In this document: positions 1 through 10,546 of the stretch, piece after piece
How the letters are laid out: every line of letters starts with the position of its first letter
Position numbering within the stretch: position 1 is the first letter of the stretch
Source of the DNA: Pseudomonas silesiensis
GTDB taxonomy: Bacteria; Pseudomonadota; Gammaproteobacteria; Pseudomonadales; Pseudomonadaceae
Assembly: GCF_001661075.1 (NCBI RefSeq)
Contig: NZ_CP014870.1
Span: 3,678,501 to 3,742,500, forward strand
DNA: 64,000 nt
Direction of reading: 5' to 3'
Made by a program: the position numbers and the translations under genes
The notes under the pieces: model-generated
What the model was told of the DNA's origin: nothing
The model's input: only the letters and a program-made list of their open reading frames with translations
Databases searched by the model: none

Positions 1-364
1 CCAGGCCCAAATCCAGCAGGTGGTGGTACTCGGTGAGCTTCAACAGCACGTAGACACTGGCGGCGAGCAGCGCTGCCAGCAGGTAGACCGCGCCACGGCG
101 TGGCCGTGAGCGCCTGACCTGTTCCTGGGCCAGCGCGGCGAACAGCCCGCCGGTCAGCAGGCTCAGGGTCATCGCCAGGCCGGTAGAGGTGTCGAGCAAC
201 AGCCGGCTGTCACTGAACATCTGCGGCTTGAGGGCCTGGGTCACGGCGAACGCCAGGATCAGGATGGCGAACACCGACAACTCGGCCAGGATGAAAAACC
301 ACATCGCCAGATCGCCCGGCAAGTGGCCCCGCTTAACCCCTGTGAACTCAGCCGAAGTGGACAT
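1..364 (-). CDS. nirO: NirO/NorE-like cytochrome c oxidase subunit III family protein (3' part cut by window edge)
   Basis: The reading frame starts at ATG 362-364 on the minus strand and stays open to base 1, so only the first 121 codons are present. The N-terminus (MSTSAEFTG, then GHLPGDLAMWFFILAELSVF) carries the first transmembrane helix typical of NirO/NorE, relatives of haem-copper oxidase subunit III. A second helix (roughly residues 65-85) and a third (roughly 95-115) are also visible. These proteins are encoded with nitric oxide reductase genes and support NO reduction; their exact role is unsettled. The start overlaps the 3' end of nirQ by 17 bp, so the two are co-transcribed. By analogy with P. 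aeruginosa, nirP and norCBD would be expected to the left, outside the window. Confidence 0.85.
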   Translation of the reverse strand, partial: MSTSAEFTGVKRGHLPGDLAMWFFILAELSVFAILILAFAVTQALKPQMFSDSRLLLDTSTGLAMTLSLLTGGLFAALAQEQVRRSRPRRGAVYLLAALLAASVYVLLKLTEYHHLLDLGL

Positions 365-1151
365 CGACCACATCCATAAGCGCCGCAACGGTCAGCGGAT
401 CATCGCTCAGGGGTTCGGCCAGGCAGGCCATGCACGCTTCCCGCGGGCTCATGCCGGCACCGATCATGCGCGCCGTGAAGATCAGCAGACGGGTCGAGGC
501 GACTTCCTCCAGATCATGCTGGTCGAGCCGACGCAGGGCCTGGCCCAGCCGGACCACTTGCGCCGCCAGCGCGTTATCCACCTGGGCCTCCCTGGCGACG
601 ATGCGCTCTTCATCGGCCACCGGCGGGTAGCCGAAGCGCATCGCCACGAAGCGTTGCCGGGTGCTGGGTTTCATGCCTTTTAGCAGGTTCTGGTACCCGG
701 GGTTGTACGACACCACCAGCATGAAAGAAGGCGGAGCCTTGAGCACTTCGCCGGTGCGTTCCAGGAACAGCTCGCGCCGATCGTCGGCCAGGGGATGCAG
801 AACGACCACGGTGTCCTGGCGCGCCTCGACCACTTCGTCCAGGTAACAGATGCCGCCTTCACGCACGGCGCGGGTCAAGGGTCCGTCCTGCCACCAGGTG
901 CCCTGGGCGCCGATCAAATGGCGGCCGATCAGGTCGGCGGCGCTCAGGTCGTCGTGACAGGCCACGGTGTACAGCGGCAGTTTCAGCCGATGGGCCATGT
1001 GCTGGACGAAGCGGGTCTTGCCGCACCCCGTCGGCCCTTTGATCAGCACCGGCATGCCGTGATGCCAGGCTTGCTCGAACAGCGCCTCCTCATTATTCAG
1101 CGGTTGATAGAAGGGTTCGATCGGGTGTGCGCAAGACGGGATTCGGTCCAT
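348..1151 (-). CDS. nirQ: NirQ, MoxR-type AAA+ ATPase for denitrification enzymes
   Basis: This 267-aa protein matches NirQ/NorQ in length and motifs. The Walker A motif GPTGCGKT is at residues 39-46, and a Walker B/acidic segment (CYLDEVVEA) is near residue 100. NirQ/NorQ proteins are cytoplasmic AAA+ ATPases that work with a VWA-domain partner (NorD) in activating NO reductase and also influence nitrite reductase. The gene is divergent from nirS, and a single ANR/DNR box at 1233-1246 sits in the 198-bp gap. With the box centred 41.5 bp upstream, transcription would begin near 1198, leaving a leader of about 47 nt. nirO overlaps its 3' end. Confidence 0.95.
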   Translation of the reverse strand: MDRIPSCAHPIEPFYQPLNNEEALFEQAWHHGMPVLIKGPTGCGKTRFVQHMAHRLKLPLYTVACHDDLSAADLIGRHLIGAQGTWWQDGPLTRAVREGGICYLDEVVEARQDTVVVLHPLADDRRELFLERTGEVLKAPPSFMLVVSYNPGYQNLLKGMKPSTRQRFVAMRFGYPPVADEERIVAREAQVDNALAAQVVRLGQALRRLDQHDLEEVASTRLLIFTARMIGAGMSPREACMACLAEPLSDDPLTVAALMDVVDVHFG

Positions 1152-1232
1152 GGGCTGCCTGTTCCAAAAGCGGATTCAAGCCACACGCTACGGGCCCCTG
1201 CGACAACCTGGCAAGGGGCCTGGCCGGCAAAC

Positions 1233-1246
1233 TTGATCGCCGTCAA
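1233..1246. promoter_or_regulatory. ANR/DNR box shared by nirQ and nirS
   Basis: TTGATCGCCGTCAA fits the FNR-family consensus TTGATnnnnATCAA with one change, and has the TTGAT-N4-GTCAA form I recall for the P. aeruginosa nirS box. Its centre at 1239.5 predicts an nirS start site near 1281 (leader about 69 nt) and an nirQ start site near 1198. The rest of the 1152-1349 gap holds promoter sequence and the nirS ribosome binding site GAGGAGAA (about 1338-1345). Confidence 0.85.
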
Positions 1247-1271
1247 GCGAGCATTGGCCCCTTGGGCATAG

Positions 1272-3038
<1,767 letters not shown>

Positions 3039-3062
3039 GCTCCATCAATGTAAGGAACCACC

Positions 3063-3380
3063 ATGAAAAATACACTGTTTTCACTGTTCGCCCTGACCGC
3101 TGCGCTGAGCGTGCAGCCGGCCATGGCTGCCGATGACGGCCCGGCGTTGTTCAAGAGCAAACCCTGCGCCGCCTGCCATACCATCGACACCAAGCTGGTC
3201 GGCCCCGCGCTCAAGGATGTCGCGGCCAAGAACGCGGGCGTGGCCGGAGCCGCGGACACCCTGGCAAGCCACATCAAGAACGGCACCTCAGGCAACTGGG
3301 GGCCGATGCCAATGCCCGCCAACCCCGTGACGGATGAAGAAGCGAAAATTCTCGCGACCTGGGTACTGACGCTCAAATAA
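3063..3380 (+). CDS. nirM: Cytochrome c-551, electron donor to nitrite reductase
   Basis: This is a 105-aa periplasmic monohaem cytochrome with a signal peptide (cleavage after AMA, residue 22) and the haem motif CAACH at residues 35-39. The distal methionine ligand lies in the [10 protein letters not shown] segment, as in Pseudomonas c-551. It carries electrons from the bc1 complex to NirS. It begins 24 bp after the nirS stop codon, with GGAACC just upstream of the ATG, and is followed by nirC 16 bp later. Confidence 0.96.
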   Translation: MKNTLFSLFALTAALSVQPAMAADDGPALFKSKPCAACHTIDTKLVGPALKDVAAKNAGVAGAADTLASHIKNGTSGNWGPMPMPANPVTDEEAKILATWVLTLK

Positions 3381-3396
3381 CCACCTGGGGGGCGTC

Positions 3397-3723
3397 ATGA
3401 AGGTCTATCGACACGTTGTGATTGTGGCGGCCCTCCTCCTCATTTGCACCACCGCGGTTGCGACACCGGACGCCACGCGTCAGGCGCAACTCGAACACCT
3501 GCTGAGCCAGGACTGTGGCGCCTGCCATGGGCTGCACATGACTGGCGGGCTGGGCCCCGAACTGACCCGCGCGGCACTGGCCGGCAAGTCCAGGGACAGC
3601 CTGATCGCCACCGTCAGCCACGGCCGGCCCGGCACCGCCATGCCCGGTTGGGCGCCATTGCTCAGCCCGGACGACATCCGTTGGCTGGTCGATCTTCTTC
3701 TCCAGGGATACCCCGCACCATGA
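3397..3723 (+). CDS. nirC: NirC, periplasmic monohaem c-type cytochrome
   Basis: NirC is a small (108 aa) exported cytochrome with one haem site, CGACH, at residues 40-44, and an N-terminal hydrophobic signal (VVIVAALLLICTTAVA). It has been described as an electron carrier for NirS and as a participant in the last step of heme d1 formation. The stop codon overlaps the nirF start codon (ATGA at 3720-3723), so the two are probably translationally coupled. Confidence 0.93.
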   Translation: MKVYRHVVIVAALLLICTTAVATPDATRQAQLEHLLSQDCGACHGLHMTGGLGPELTRAALAGKSRDSLIATVSHGRPGTAMPGWAPLLSPDDIRWLVDLLLQGYPAP

Positions 3724-4898
3724 TCCGATCACTCCTGCTGTCAGCGGCGACCGGGCTGCTGTTGTCCGCTTGCGTCCAGCCACCGTTGCGCGGTACCGGC
3801 GATCTGGGGGTGGTGGTGGAGCGCGCCACGGGCAGCGTGCAAATCATCGAAAGCGACACCCGCACCGCCCTGGCCCGACTCGAGGGTTTCGGTGACCTGT
3901 CCCATGCCTCGGTGGTGTTCTCCCGCGACCAGCGCTACGCCTATGTGTTCGGCCGCGACGGCGGCTTGAGCAAAATCGATCTGCTGACCCGGCGCATCGA
4001 GCATCGAGTCATCCAGGGCGGCAACAGCATCGGCGGCGCCATCAGTCAGGACGGCAAGTTGATCGCGGTGTCCAACTACGTGCCCGGCGGGGTCAAGGTA
4101 TTCGATGCCAAAACCCTGCAGTTGGTGGCCGACATTCCGGCCACGCCCCTGGCCGATGGCAGCAAACGCTCGCGGGTGGTCGGCCTGGTCGACGCCCCGG
4201 GACAACGCTTTGTCTTCAGCCTGTTCGATACCGGCGAAATCTGGACCGCCGACTTCAGCCAAAGCAGCACGCCCCGGATCAGCCGCTTCACCGACATCGG
4301 CCAGCAGCCCTACGACGCCCTTATCACCCCGGATGGACGCTACTACATGGCCGGGCTGTTCGGCGAGGACGGCATGGCGCAACTCGACCTCTGGCATCCG
4401 GAGCGCGGGGTGCAGCGGGTGCTCGGCGATTACGGACGCGGACACGTGAAACTGCCCGTCTACAAGATGCCGCACCTGGAAGGCTGGGCCGTCGCCGACA
4501 ACCAGGCCTTCGTGCCCGCCGTCGGCCATCACCAGGTGCTGGTGATGGACTCGCGCACGTGGAAGCAGACTGCAGTCATCCCGGTCGCCGGCCAACCGGT
4601 GTTCGTCACGTCGCGGCCGGACGGTCGCCAGCTATGGGTCAACTTCGCCTACCCGGACAACGATCGGGTCCAGGTCATCGACAGCGAAACCCATGCTGTC
4701 ATCGCCGACCTTCGACCGGGACCGGCCGTGTTGCACATGGAATTCACCGCCCGTGGCGACCAACTGTGGCTGTCGCTACGTGACGGCGGTCAGGTTCAGG
4801 TCTGGGATCCGTACCGGCTCAAGCTGCTGGGCAGCCTGCCGGCCACCGCGCCGAGCGGCATCTTCTTCAGCAGCCGCGCGCAAAAAATGGGGTATTGA
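3720..4898 (+). CDS. nirF: NirF, heme d1 biosynthesis lipoprotein
   Basis: NirF (392 aa) is required late in heme d1 biosynthesis, where it acts on a d1 precursor in the periplasm, and it resembles the beta-propeller domain of NirS. The ATG at 3720 overlaps the nirC stop. Starting there gives a lipoprotein signal with lipobox L15-S16-A17-C18, in agreement with membrane anchoring reported for NirF proteins. The frame extends further upstream within nirC, but those residues do not look like protein. nirD follows after one base. Confidence 0.95.
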   Translation: MIRSLLLSAATGLLLSACVQPPLRGTGDLGVVVERATGSVQIIESDTRTALARLEGFGDLSHASVVFSRDQRYAYVFGRDGGLSKIDLLTRRIEHRVIQGGNSIGGAISQDGKLIAVSNYVPGGVKVFDAKTLQLVADIPATPLADGSKRSRVVGLVDAPGQRFVFSLFDTGEIWTADFSQSSTPRISRFTDIGQQPYDALITPDGRYYMAGLFGEDGMAQLDLWHPERGVQRVLGDYGRGHVKLPVYKMPHLEGWAVADNQAFVPAVGHHQVLVMDSRTWKQTAVIPVAGQPVFVTSRPDGRQLWVNFAYPDNDRVQVIDSETHAVIADLRPGPAVLHMEFTARGDQLWLSLRDGGQVQVWDPYRLKLLGSLPATAPSGIFFSSRAQKMGY

Positions 4899-4899
4899 A

Positions 4900-5358
4900 A
4901 TGAACCTGGACCTGCTCAGCCACCAACTGATCGACCGCTTCCAGCACGGCATGCCGCTGTGCCCGGAACCCTACAAGGAAATGGCGCGGATCCTCGGATG
5001 CCGCGAGTCGCAAATACTGGCCTGCCTGCAAGAAATGGATCAGGCCGGCAGCCTGTCACGCATCGGCCCGGTGTTCGAACACAGCCGCGCCGGGGCCAGC
5101 ACCCTCGCCGCCCTCGCCGTGCCCGCCGAACGCCTGCAACAGGTCGCCGAACGCGTGAACCAATACCCGGAGGTCAATCACAACTACGCCCGGGAGCATT
5201 TCTACAACCTGTGGTTTGTGCTGACCGGCCCTGATCGCCCACACCTCGACCGGGTGCTCAAGGAGCTCGAGCGCGACACCGGCCTGATGCCGCTGGACCT
5301 GCCGATGGTGACCGCGTTTCGCATCGACCTCGGCTTCGCCCTGGGAGAAACCCCATGA
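4900..5358 (+). CDS. nirD: NirD, siroheme decarboxylase subunit (heme d1 pathway)
   Basis: This 152-aa protein begins MNLDLLSHQL and belongs to the AsnC/Lrp-like AhbA/B-NirDLGH family. Together NirD, NirL, NirG and NirH decarboxylate siroheme to 12,18-didecarboxysiroheme during heme d1 synthesis. It has the winged-helix-like N-terminal half (DRFQHGMPLCPEPYKEMA) and the HNYAREHFYNLWFVL segment typical of the family's second half. The ATG at 4900 lies one base beyond the nirF stop. It should not be confused with the Rieske-type NirD of assimilatory nitrite reductase at 23.4 kb. Confidence 0.93.
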   Translation: MNLDLLSHQLIDRFQHGMPLCPEPYKEMARILGCRESQILACLQEMDQAGSLSRIGPVFEHSRAGASTLAALAVPAERLQQVAERVNQYPEVNHNYAREHFYNLWFVLTGPDRPHLDRVLKELERDTGLMPLDLPMVTAFRIDLGFALGETP

Positions 5359-5870
5359 AGCCCGGATTGAGCGCCAAACAGGCACTGGCCCTGCGTCGGC
5401 ACCTGGAAGCCGGATTGCCGCGGGTGTCGCGGCCCTACCAGGCCCTCGCCGAACGGATCAAGGGCAACGAGCATCAGGTGCTCGTGCAGATGCACCGGTG
5501 GCAGGCGCAAGGACTGTTCCGTCGGGTCGGCCTGGTGCTCAACCATCGCGCCCTGGGGTTTACCGCCAACGCCATGCTGGTGCTGGATGTTCCGGACGCG
5601 CTGATCGATGAAGTCGGCCAGCGCCTGGGCCGGGTCCCCGGGATCAACCTCTGCTACCAACGCCCGCGGTGTTTGCCGCAGTGGCGCTACAACCTGTTCT
5701 GCATGATCCACGGGCGGCAACGGGACCAGGTCGAGGCGCAGGTTCAAGCGTTGCTGCAAGCACAACTGCTGAGCGACCTGCCCCATCAATTGCTGTTCAG
5801 CAGCCACGCCTTCAAACAATGCGGTGGACGCTATGCCCCCTCGCCAACAGGAGCATCCCTGCATGGATGA
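5355..5870 (+). CDS. nirL: NirL, siroheme decarboxylase subunit
   Basis: NirL (171 aa) is the second of four tandem AhbA/B-like siroheme decarboxylase subunits. The conserved pattern is visible: GLPRVSRPYQALAE near residues 19-32, the VLNHRALGFTANAML strand, and the CYQRPRCLPQWRYNLFCMIHGR segment (about residues 100-121) shared with NirH. Its start overlaps the nirD stop by 4 bp (ATGA) and its 3' end overlaps the start of nirG by 8 bp, so translation is coupled along the series. Confidence 0.93.
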   Translation: MKPGLSAKQALALRRHLEAGLPRVSRPYQALAERIKGNEHQVLVQMHRWQAQGLFRRVGLVLNHRALGFTANAMLVLDVPDALIDEVGQRLGRVPGINLCYQRPRCLPQWRYNLFCMIHGRQRDQVEAQVQALLQAQLLSDLPHQLLFSSHAFKQCGGRYAPSPTGASLHG

Positions 5871-6306
5871 TCTCGATCGTCGACTGATCAATCGTTTGCA
5901 ACTGGGCCTGCCGCTGGTCCGCCATCCCTGGCAGGCCCTGGCCGCCGAACTGGACAGCAGCAGCCACGAATTGCTCGATCGTTTGCATGAATTGCTCGAG
6001 GACGGCGTGCTCACCCGATTCGGCCCGATGTTCGACATCGAACGCCTGGGTGGCGCCTTCACCCTCGCCGCGCTGGCGGTGTCGGAAGACCGTTTCGACG
6101 CGGTCGCCGAGCAACTGCATGCCCTGCCTGAAGTGGCGCACAACTATCGGCGCGAACACCGCTGGAACATGTGGTTCGTGCTTGGCTGCCTGACGGAACA
6201 AGGCATCGTCGAGACCCTGCAGCGCATCGAAAACATGACCGGCCTGCCGCTGCTCAACCTGCCTAAAGAGGAGACCTACCATGTCGGTCTGTACTTCCCG
6301 GTCTGA
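5863..6306 (+). CDS. nirG: NirG, siroheme decarboxylase subunit
   Basis: NirG (147 aa) begins at ATG 5863 (MDDLDRRLINRLQLGLPLV), preceded by ACAGGAG about 8 nt upstream. The frame is open from 5824, but the extra 13 residues lie inside nirL and lack a ribosome binding site. The sequence is NirD-like, with HNYRREHRWNMWFVL near residues 93-107. It overlaps nirH by 26 bp. The protein works with NirD, L and H in siroheme decarboxylation. Confidence 0.92.
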   Translation: MDDLDRRLINRLQLGLPLVRHPWQALAAELDSSSHELLDRLHELLEDGVLTRFGPMFDIERLGGAFTLAALAVSEDRFDAVAEQLHALPEVAHNYRREHRWNMWFVLGCLTEQGIVETLQRIENMTGLPLLNLPKEETYHVGLYFPV

Positions 6307-6784
6307 AGAAGCGCTGGCCCGGCACCTGATCCAGCTGACCCAGGCCGGCCTGCCGTTGCTGGACGACCCTTGGGCCTGGCTCGCCGAACAGCTGGACCTG
6401 AGCATCGAGTCCACCCTGGATTTGCTCAAGCGCCTGCAGGCCGAGGGCGCCATCCGTCGTATCGCCGCCGTGCCCAACCACTATCGGCTCGGCTATCGCC
6501 ACAACGGCATGACGGTCTGGGATGTACGGGACTGCGACATGCCGCGCCTCGGCGCCCTGATCGGCGCGCAACCTTTTGTCAGCCACTGCTATCGCCGGCC
6601 ACGCCGCAGCGCGTGGCGCTACAACCTGTTCGCCATGGTCCACGGGCGCAGCAGTGAAGAAATCGACAGCTACCGCGAACACCTGCGCTATTTGTTGGGC
6701 GACGCCTGTGCCGCCGACGACATGCTGGTTAGCACCCGCATCCTGAAGAAAACCGGTGTGCGCCTGCCGCCAACGCCACGCTGA
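6281..6784 (+). CDS. nirH: NirH, siroheme decarboxylase subunit
   Basis: NirH (167 aa) is the fourth AhbA/B-like subunit and resembles NirL, sharing the VPNHYRLGYRHNGM strand and the CYRRPRRSAWRYNLFAMVHGR segment. The start lies inside the 3' end of nirG, with a GAGGAG ribosome binding site about 9 nt upstream of ATG 6281. nirJ follows after 26 bp with its own GGAGAG ribosome binding site. Confidence 0.93.
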   Translation: MSVCTSRSEEALARHLIQLTQAGLPLLDDPWAWLAEQLDLSIESTLDLLKRLQAEGAIRRIAAVPNHYRLGYRHNGMTVWDVRDCDMPRLGALIGAQPFVSHCYRRPRRSAWRYNLFAMVHGRSSEEIDSYREHLRYLLGDACAADDMLVSTRILKKTGVRLPPTPR

Positions 6785-6810
6785 ACACGCCCTGACTCAA
6801 GGAGAGAAGC

Positions 6811-7989
6811 ATGTTGAGGATCAGCCAATACCTGCGCGCGCTGGCCGGCCAGGCACCTGCGCCCCGGACCAGCCCACCGGGCAGCAACCGCCCGCCGGTG
6901 GTGATCTGGAACCTGCTGAGGCGCTGCAACCTGACCTGCAAGCACTGCTACGCCACGTCGGCTGACAGTGTCTTTCGCGACGAACTGGACACCACCGCCG
7001 CGCTGGCCGTGATCGATGACCTGCACGACGCCGGGGTGAAGGTGCTGATTCTTTCCGGCGGCGAGCCGCTGTTGCGCGACGATCTGTTCGTGCTCAGCGC
7101 CTATGCCAGGGGCAAGGGTTTCTTTGTTGCCCTGTCCACCAACGGCACGCTGATCGATGAGCACACTATCGCGCAGATCAGCGCCGCGAGTTTCGACTAT
7201 GTCGGGATCAGCATCGATGGCCTGGAAGCCACCCATGATGCCTTCCGCCAACTCAAGGGCAGCTTCGCCCGGTCCATGCAGGCCATCCGCCTCTGCCGCG
7301 AACAGGGGATTCGCGTGGGGCTGCGCACCACCCTGACCCAGGAGAATCATCAGCAACTACCTGCGCTGCAGGCGATGATGCGCGAGTACGACGTGCAGAA
7401 GTTTTATCTGTCGCACCTCAACTACAGCGGTCGCGGCAAACGCAGTCGCCAACTCGACGCGCTACAGCAGATGAGCCGCGAGGCCATGACGCTGATTTTC
7501 GAACGCGCCTGGGCCGACATCCAACAGGGCCGCGACAGCGACTTTGCCAGCGGCAACAACGATGCCGACGCCATCCTCCTGCTGCAATGGGCAGCCCTGC
7601 GTCTGCCCGAGCATTACCCACGCCTGGAAAACATGCTCCGCGCCTGGGGCGGCAATGCCTCCGGCAGCGGCATCGCCAATATCGACAACACCGGCGAAGT
7701 GCACCCGGACACCTATTGGTGGCAGCACTCGGTGGGCAATGTGCGGCGTACGCCGTTTCGCACCTTGTGGCTGGAGCGGCCGGATGCCCTGCTGCTGCGA
7801 CTGCGTGAACATCCCCGGGTGGTGGGCGGGCGCTGCGCCCATTGCCGCTGGCTGCCCATCTGCAACGGCAATACCCGCACCCGCGCCTGGGCCGAGGGCG
7901 ATCTCTGGGGCCAGGACCCCGGTTGCCATCTCAGCGATGAAGAAATCGGAGTACCGCCGCCAACGCTCATCCCCTGCATCACCCACTGA
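6811..7989 (+). CDS. nirJ: NirJ, radical SAM enzyme of heme d1 biosynthesis
   Basis: NirJ (392 aa) replaces the propionate side chains of didecarboxysiroheme during heme d1 formation. The radical SAM cluster motif is C39-NLT-C43-KH-C46, followed by the SAM-contacting GGEPLLR segment near residue 83. A C-terminal cysteine-rich segment (CAHCRWLPIC, then a further Cys in DPGCHL) fits an auxiliary iron-sulphur cluster as in the SPASM/Twitch group. It follows nirH by 26 bp, with AAGGAGAG upstream. Confidence 0.96.
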   Translation: MLRISQYLRALAGQAPAPRTSPPGSNRPPVVIWNLLRRCNLTCKHCYATSADSVFRDELDTTAALAVIDDLHDAGVKVLILSGGEPLLRDDLFVLSAYARGKGFFVALSTNGTLIDEHTIAQISAASFDYVGISIDGLEATHDAFRQLKGSFARSMQAIRLCREQGIRVGLRTTLTQENHQQLPALQAMMREYDVQKFYLSHLNYSGRGKRSRQLDALQQMSREAMTLIFERAWADIQQGRDSDFASGNNDADAILLLQWAALRLPEHYPRLENMLRAWGGNASGSGIANIDNTGEVHPDTYWWQHSVGNVRRTPFRTLWLERPDALLLRLREHPRVVGGRCAHCRWLPICNGNTRTRAWAEGDLWGQDPGCHLSDEEIGVPPPTLIPCITH

Positions 7990-8059
7990 CTAGCCCGTCC
8001 GGCCAACCACCTGACACAGGCTGTGGCCGGCCAACCTGATGAAGCACCAAGGACGTCCC

Positions 8060-8899
8060 ATGCCTCCATCACTTGCCCTACCGCCCACACTCGAGTCCTC
8101 GTTCAGGCCGGGTGAAGTTGCCCTGGTTGGCGCCGGCCCCGGTGATCCCCGCTTGCTGACCCTGCGCGCCTGGAGCCTGTTGATGCAGGCCGACGCCGTG
8201 GTGTACGACCGGCTGATCAGCCCCGAATTGCTGATCCTGATCCCCCTCGCCTGCGCCCGGCATTACGTCGGCAAGGCCAGCGGCTGCCACAGCCTGCCCC
8301 AGGAACAGATCAACCAACTGCTGGCCGACCTCGCCGATCAAGGGCAGCGCGTCGTCCGGCTCAAGGGCGGCGACCCGTTCATCTTCGGCCGCGGCGCCGA
8401 GGAGCTGCAGTACCTGCTGCAACGCGGCATCGACTGCCAGGTGGTTCCGGGCATCACCGCCGCGTCCGGCTGCAGCGCTTACGCGGGCATCCCGCTGACC
8501 CACCGCGATCTGGTCAACTCCTGCCGGTTCATTACCGGCCATTTGCAACGTGACGGCGACTTGTCGCTGCCGTGGAGCAGCCTCGCCGACGGTAGCCAGA
8601 CCCTGGTGTTCTACATGGGCCTGTCGAACCTGGGGGTCATCGCCGAACGACTGATCGAAGCCGGGCTGGCAGCCGATACGCCGGCAGCGTTGATCTGCAA
8701 TGGCACCCGTCCCGACCAGCATGTCGTCCGGGGTGTGCTGCGGCAGCTGCCGAGCCTGGCGCTGGAGTGTCCGCCGGGCATTGCGACATTGACGGTGATT
8801 GGCGAAGTGGTCGATCTGTTCGCCACGCAACAGCTGGATTTCCCGGCGCGCTTCTACCCCGCTCAAGCGCAGCCACGCCGCAGCAAGGTGGTGGCATGA
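8060..8899 (+). CDS. nirE: NirE, S-adenosylmethionine:uroporphyrinogen III methyltransferase
   Basis: NirE (279 aa) makes precorrin-2 for the heme d1 pathway. It has the SUMT pattern VALVGAGPGDPRLLTLRA (about residues 17-34), the VYDRLISPELL segment and the RLKGGDPFIFGRGAEEL loop. ATG 8060 follows AAGGAC by about 6 nt, whereas the upstream ATG at 8039 has no ribosome binding site; the chosen start also gives the length I recall for P. aeruginosa NirE. Its stop overlaps the nirN start (ATGA). The 70-bp gap after nirJ contains an imperfect GGCC-rich inverted repeat (about 8000-8034). Confidence 0.94.
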   Translation: MPPSLALPPTLESSFRPGEVALVGAGPGDPRLLTLRAWSLLMQADAVVYDRLISPELLILIPLACARHYVGKASGCHSLPQEQINQLLADLADQGQRVVRLKGGDPFIFGRGAEELQYLLQRGIDCQVVPGITAASGCSAYAGIPLTHRDLVNSCRFITGHLQRDGDLSLPWSSLADGSQTLVFYMGLSNLGVIAERLIEAGLAADTPAALICNGTRPDQHVVRGVLRQLPSLALECPPGIATLTVIGEVVDLFATQQLDFPARFYPAQAQPRRSKVVA

Positions 8900-10389
8900 G
8901 ACGCCTGGCGCTGGCCCCGTTGTTATGGCTCGGCGCGGCCCATGCCGGCGCTACGATTGCGCCAGTTGAACAGGCCGCGAACGACTACCGGGAACATTGC
9001 CTGAGTTGCCATGGGGCCAACCGGTTCGGCGCAGCAGGCCCGGCGTTGCTCCCGGAAAGCCTGAGCCGGATCAAGCCCGACGAAATCCGCAGGGTGATCC
9101 GCGACGGTCGCCCGGCGAGCCAGATGACCGGGTATGCCAAGGTGTTCACGCCCGCGCAGATCGACGGGTTGGCGGACTACCTGCAGCAACCGCCCGCCAC
9201 CCCACCGACCTGGAGTAACGATGACATTCGCGGCAGTCATTCGATGCTGGTCGATGTCGGCAAGCTGCCGGGCACGGCCCAGCATGGTGCCGATCCCCTG
9301 AACCTGTTTGTGGTGGTAGAGGCCGGCGATCATCACATCAGCATCCTCGACGGCGATCGGTTCGAGGTGCTGGCGCGCTTTGCGTCGCACTTCGCGGTGC
9401 ATGGCGGGCCGAAGTTCTCGCCGGACGGACGCTTCGTCTACGTCGCCTCGCGCGATGGCTGGGTCAGCCTGTACGACCTGCACAACCTGAAGCTGATCGC
9501 CGAAGTCCGCGCCGGGCTCAATACCCGCAACCTCGCGGTGAGCAAGGATGGCCGTTGGGTGCTGGTCGGCAACTATCTGCCCGGCAACCTGGTGGTGCTC
9601 GATGCCCGTGATCTGTCACTGGTGAAAACCATCCCGGCGACCGGACTGGACGGTACCGCGTCGCGGGTCAGTGCGGTCTATTCCGCCCCGCCCCGCGACA
9701 GCTTCATCGTGGCGCTCAAGGACGTGAAGGAAGTCTGGGAGCTGTCCTGGGCCGGCACACCGGACTTCGTACCGCGACGGATCCAGGCCGGGGATGTGCT
9801 GGACGACTTTTCCTTTTCGCCAGACTACAAGCAGTTGCTGGCCACTTCGCGCAAGGCCAAGGGTGGTCAGGTGATCGACCTCGATAGCGGCAAGGTGGTC
9901 ACCGACATACCGTTGCCGGGGATGCCGCACCTGGGGTCGGGGACCTACTGGAAACGCAACGGTGAGTGGGTATTCGCCACGCCGAACATCAGCAAGGGCC
10001 TGATCTCGGTCATCGATTTCAAGACCTGGCGCCTGATCAAGGAAATCCCGACCCTGGGGCCGGGTTTCTTCATGCGCAGCCACGTCAATTCACGGTATGC
10101 CTGGAGCGATGTGTTCTTCGGCCCCGACAACGATGCGATCCACCTGATCGACAAACAGACCCTGGAAATCGCCCACACCCTGCGCCCGATGCCCGGCAAG
10201 ACCGCCGCCCACATCGAGTTCACCCGCGATGGCCGCTACCTGCTGCTGAGCATCTGGGCCACCGACGGCGCGCTGATCGTGTACGACAGCAACACCCTCG
10301 CGGAGATCAAACGCATCCCGATGAACAAACCGTCGGGTAAGTACAACGTGGGCAACAAGATTGAGTTTGTCGAGGGGACGTCGCATTAA
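8896..10389 (+). CDS. nirN: NirN, cytochrome cd1-like heme d1 dehydrogenase
   Basis: NirN (497 aa) is a periplasmic homologue of NirS with a haem c motif (CLSCH, residues 35-39) and a d1-binding beta-propeller. It catalyses the last dehydrogenation that yields heme d1 and hands the cofactor toward NirS. ATG 8896 overlaps the nirE stop and is followed directly by a signal peptide ending AHA near residue 17. It is the last gene of the rightward nir series; a REPIN-filled gap follows. Confidence 0.95.
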   Translation: MRRLALAPLLWLGAAHAGATIAPVEQAANDYREHCLSCHGANRFGAAGPALLPESLSRIKPDEIRRVIRDGRPASQMTGYAKVFTPAQIDGLADYLQQPPATPPTWSNDDIRGSHSMLVDVGKLPGTAQHGADPLNLFVVVEAGDHHISILDGDRFEVLARFASHFAVHGGPKFSPDGRFVYVASRDGWVSLYDLHNLKLIAEVRAGLNTRNLAVSKDGRWVLVGNYLPGNLVVLDARDLSLVKTIPATGLDGTASRVSAVYSAPPRDSFIVALKDVKEVWELSWAGTPDFVPRRIQAGDVLDDFSFSPDYKQLLATSRKAKGGQVIDLDSGKVVTDIPLPGMPHLGSGTYWKRNGEWVFATPNISKGLISVIDFKTWRLIKEIPTLGPGFFMRSHVNSRYAWSDVFFGPDNDAIHLIDKQTLEIAHTLRPMPGKTAAHIEFTRDGRYLLLSIWATDGALIVYDSNTLAEIKRIPMNKPSGKYNVGNKIEFVEGTSH

Positions 10390-10422
10390 GCCTTGGCACA
10401 CTATTCGTGTACACCCCGATTA

Positions 10423-10517
10423 CCTGTAGGAGCCCGGCTTGCCGGCGAAGACGGTCTGATATACAGCATGGATCTTGGCTGACACGCCGCCTTCGCTGGC
10501 AAGCCAGCTCCCACAGG
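10423..10517. repeat. REPIN (REP pair), GGCTTGCCGGCGAA class, copy 1
   Basis: Two inverted REP sequences (CCTGTAGGAGCCCGGCTTGC ... GCAAGCCAGCTCCCACAGG) flank a short spacer. The element and its left flank are repeated almost exactly about 132 bp further on. It sits between convergent nirN and the short-chain dehydrogenase gene. Confidence 0.85.
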
Positions 10518-10546
10518 GTTCTGTGTTGGACACCTGTTCGTGTACA

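Noticed and set aside
3444..3719. N-terminal extension of NirF
   Set aside because: This extension lies within nirC in another frame; the lipoprotein signal and coupled ATG at 3720 define the true start.
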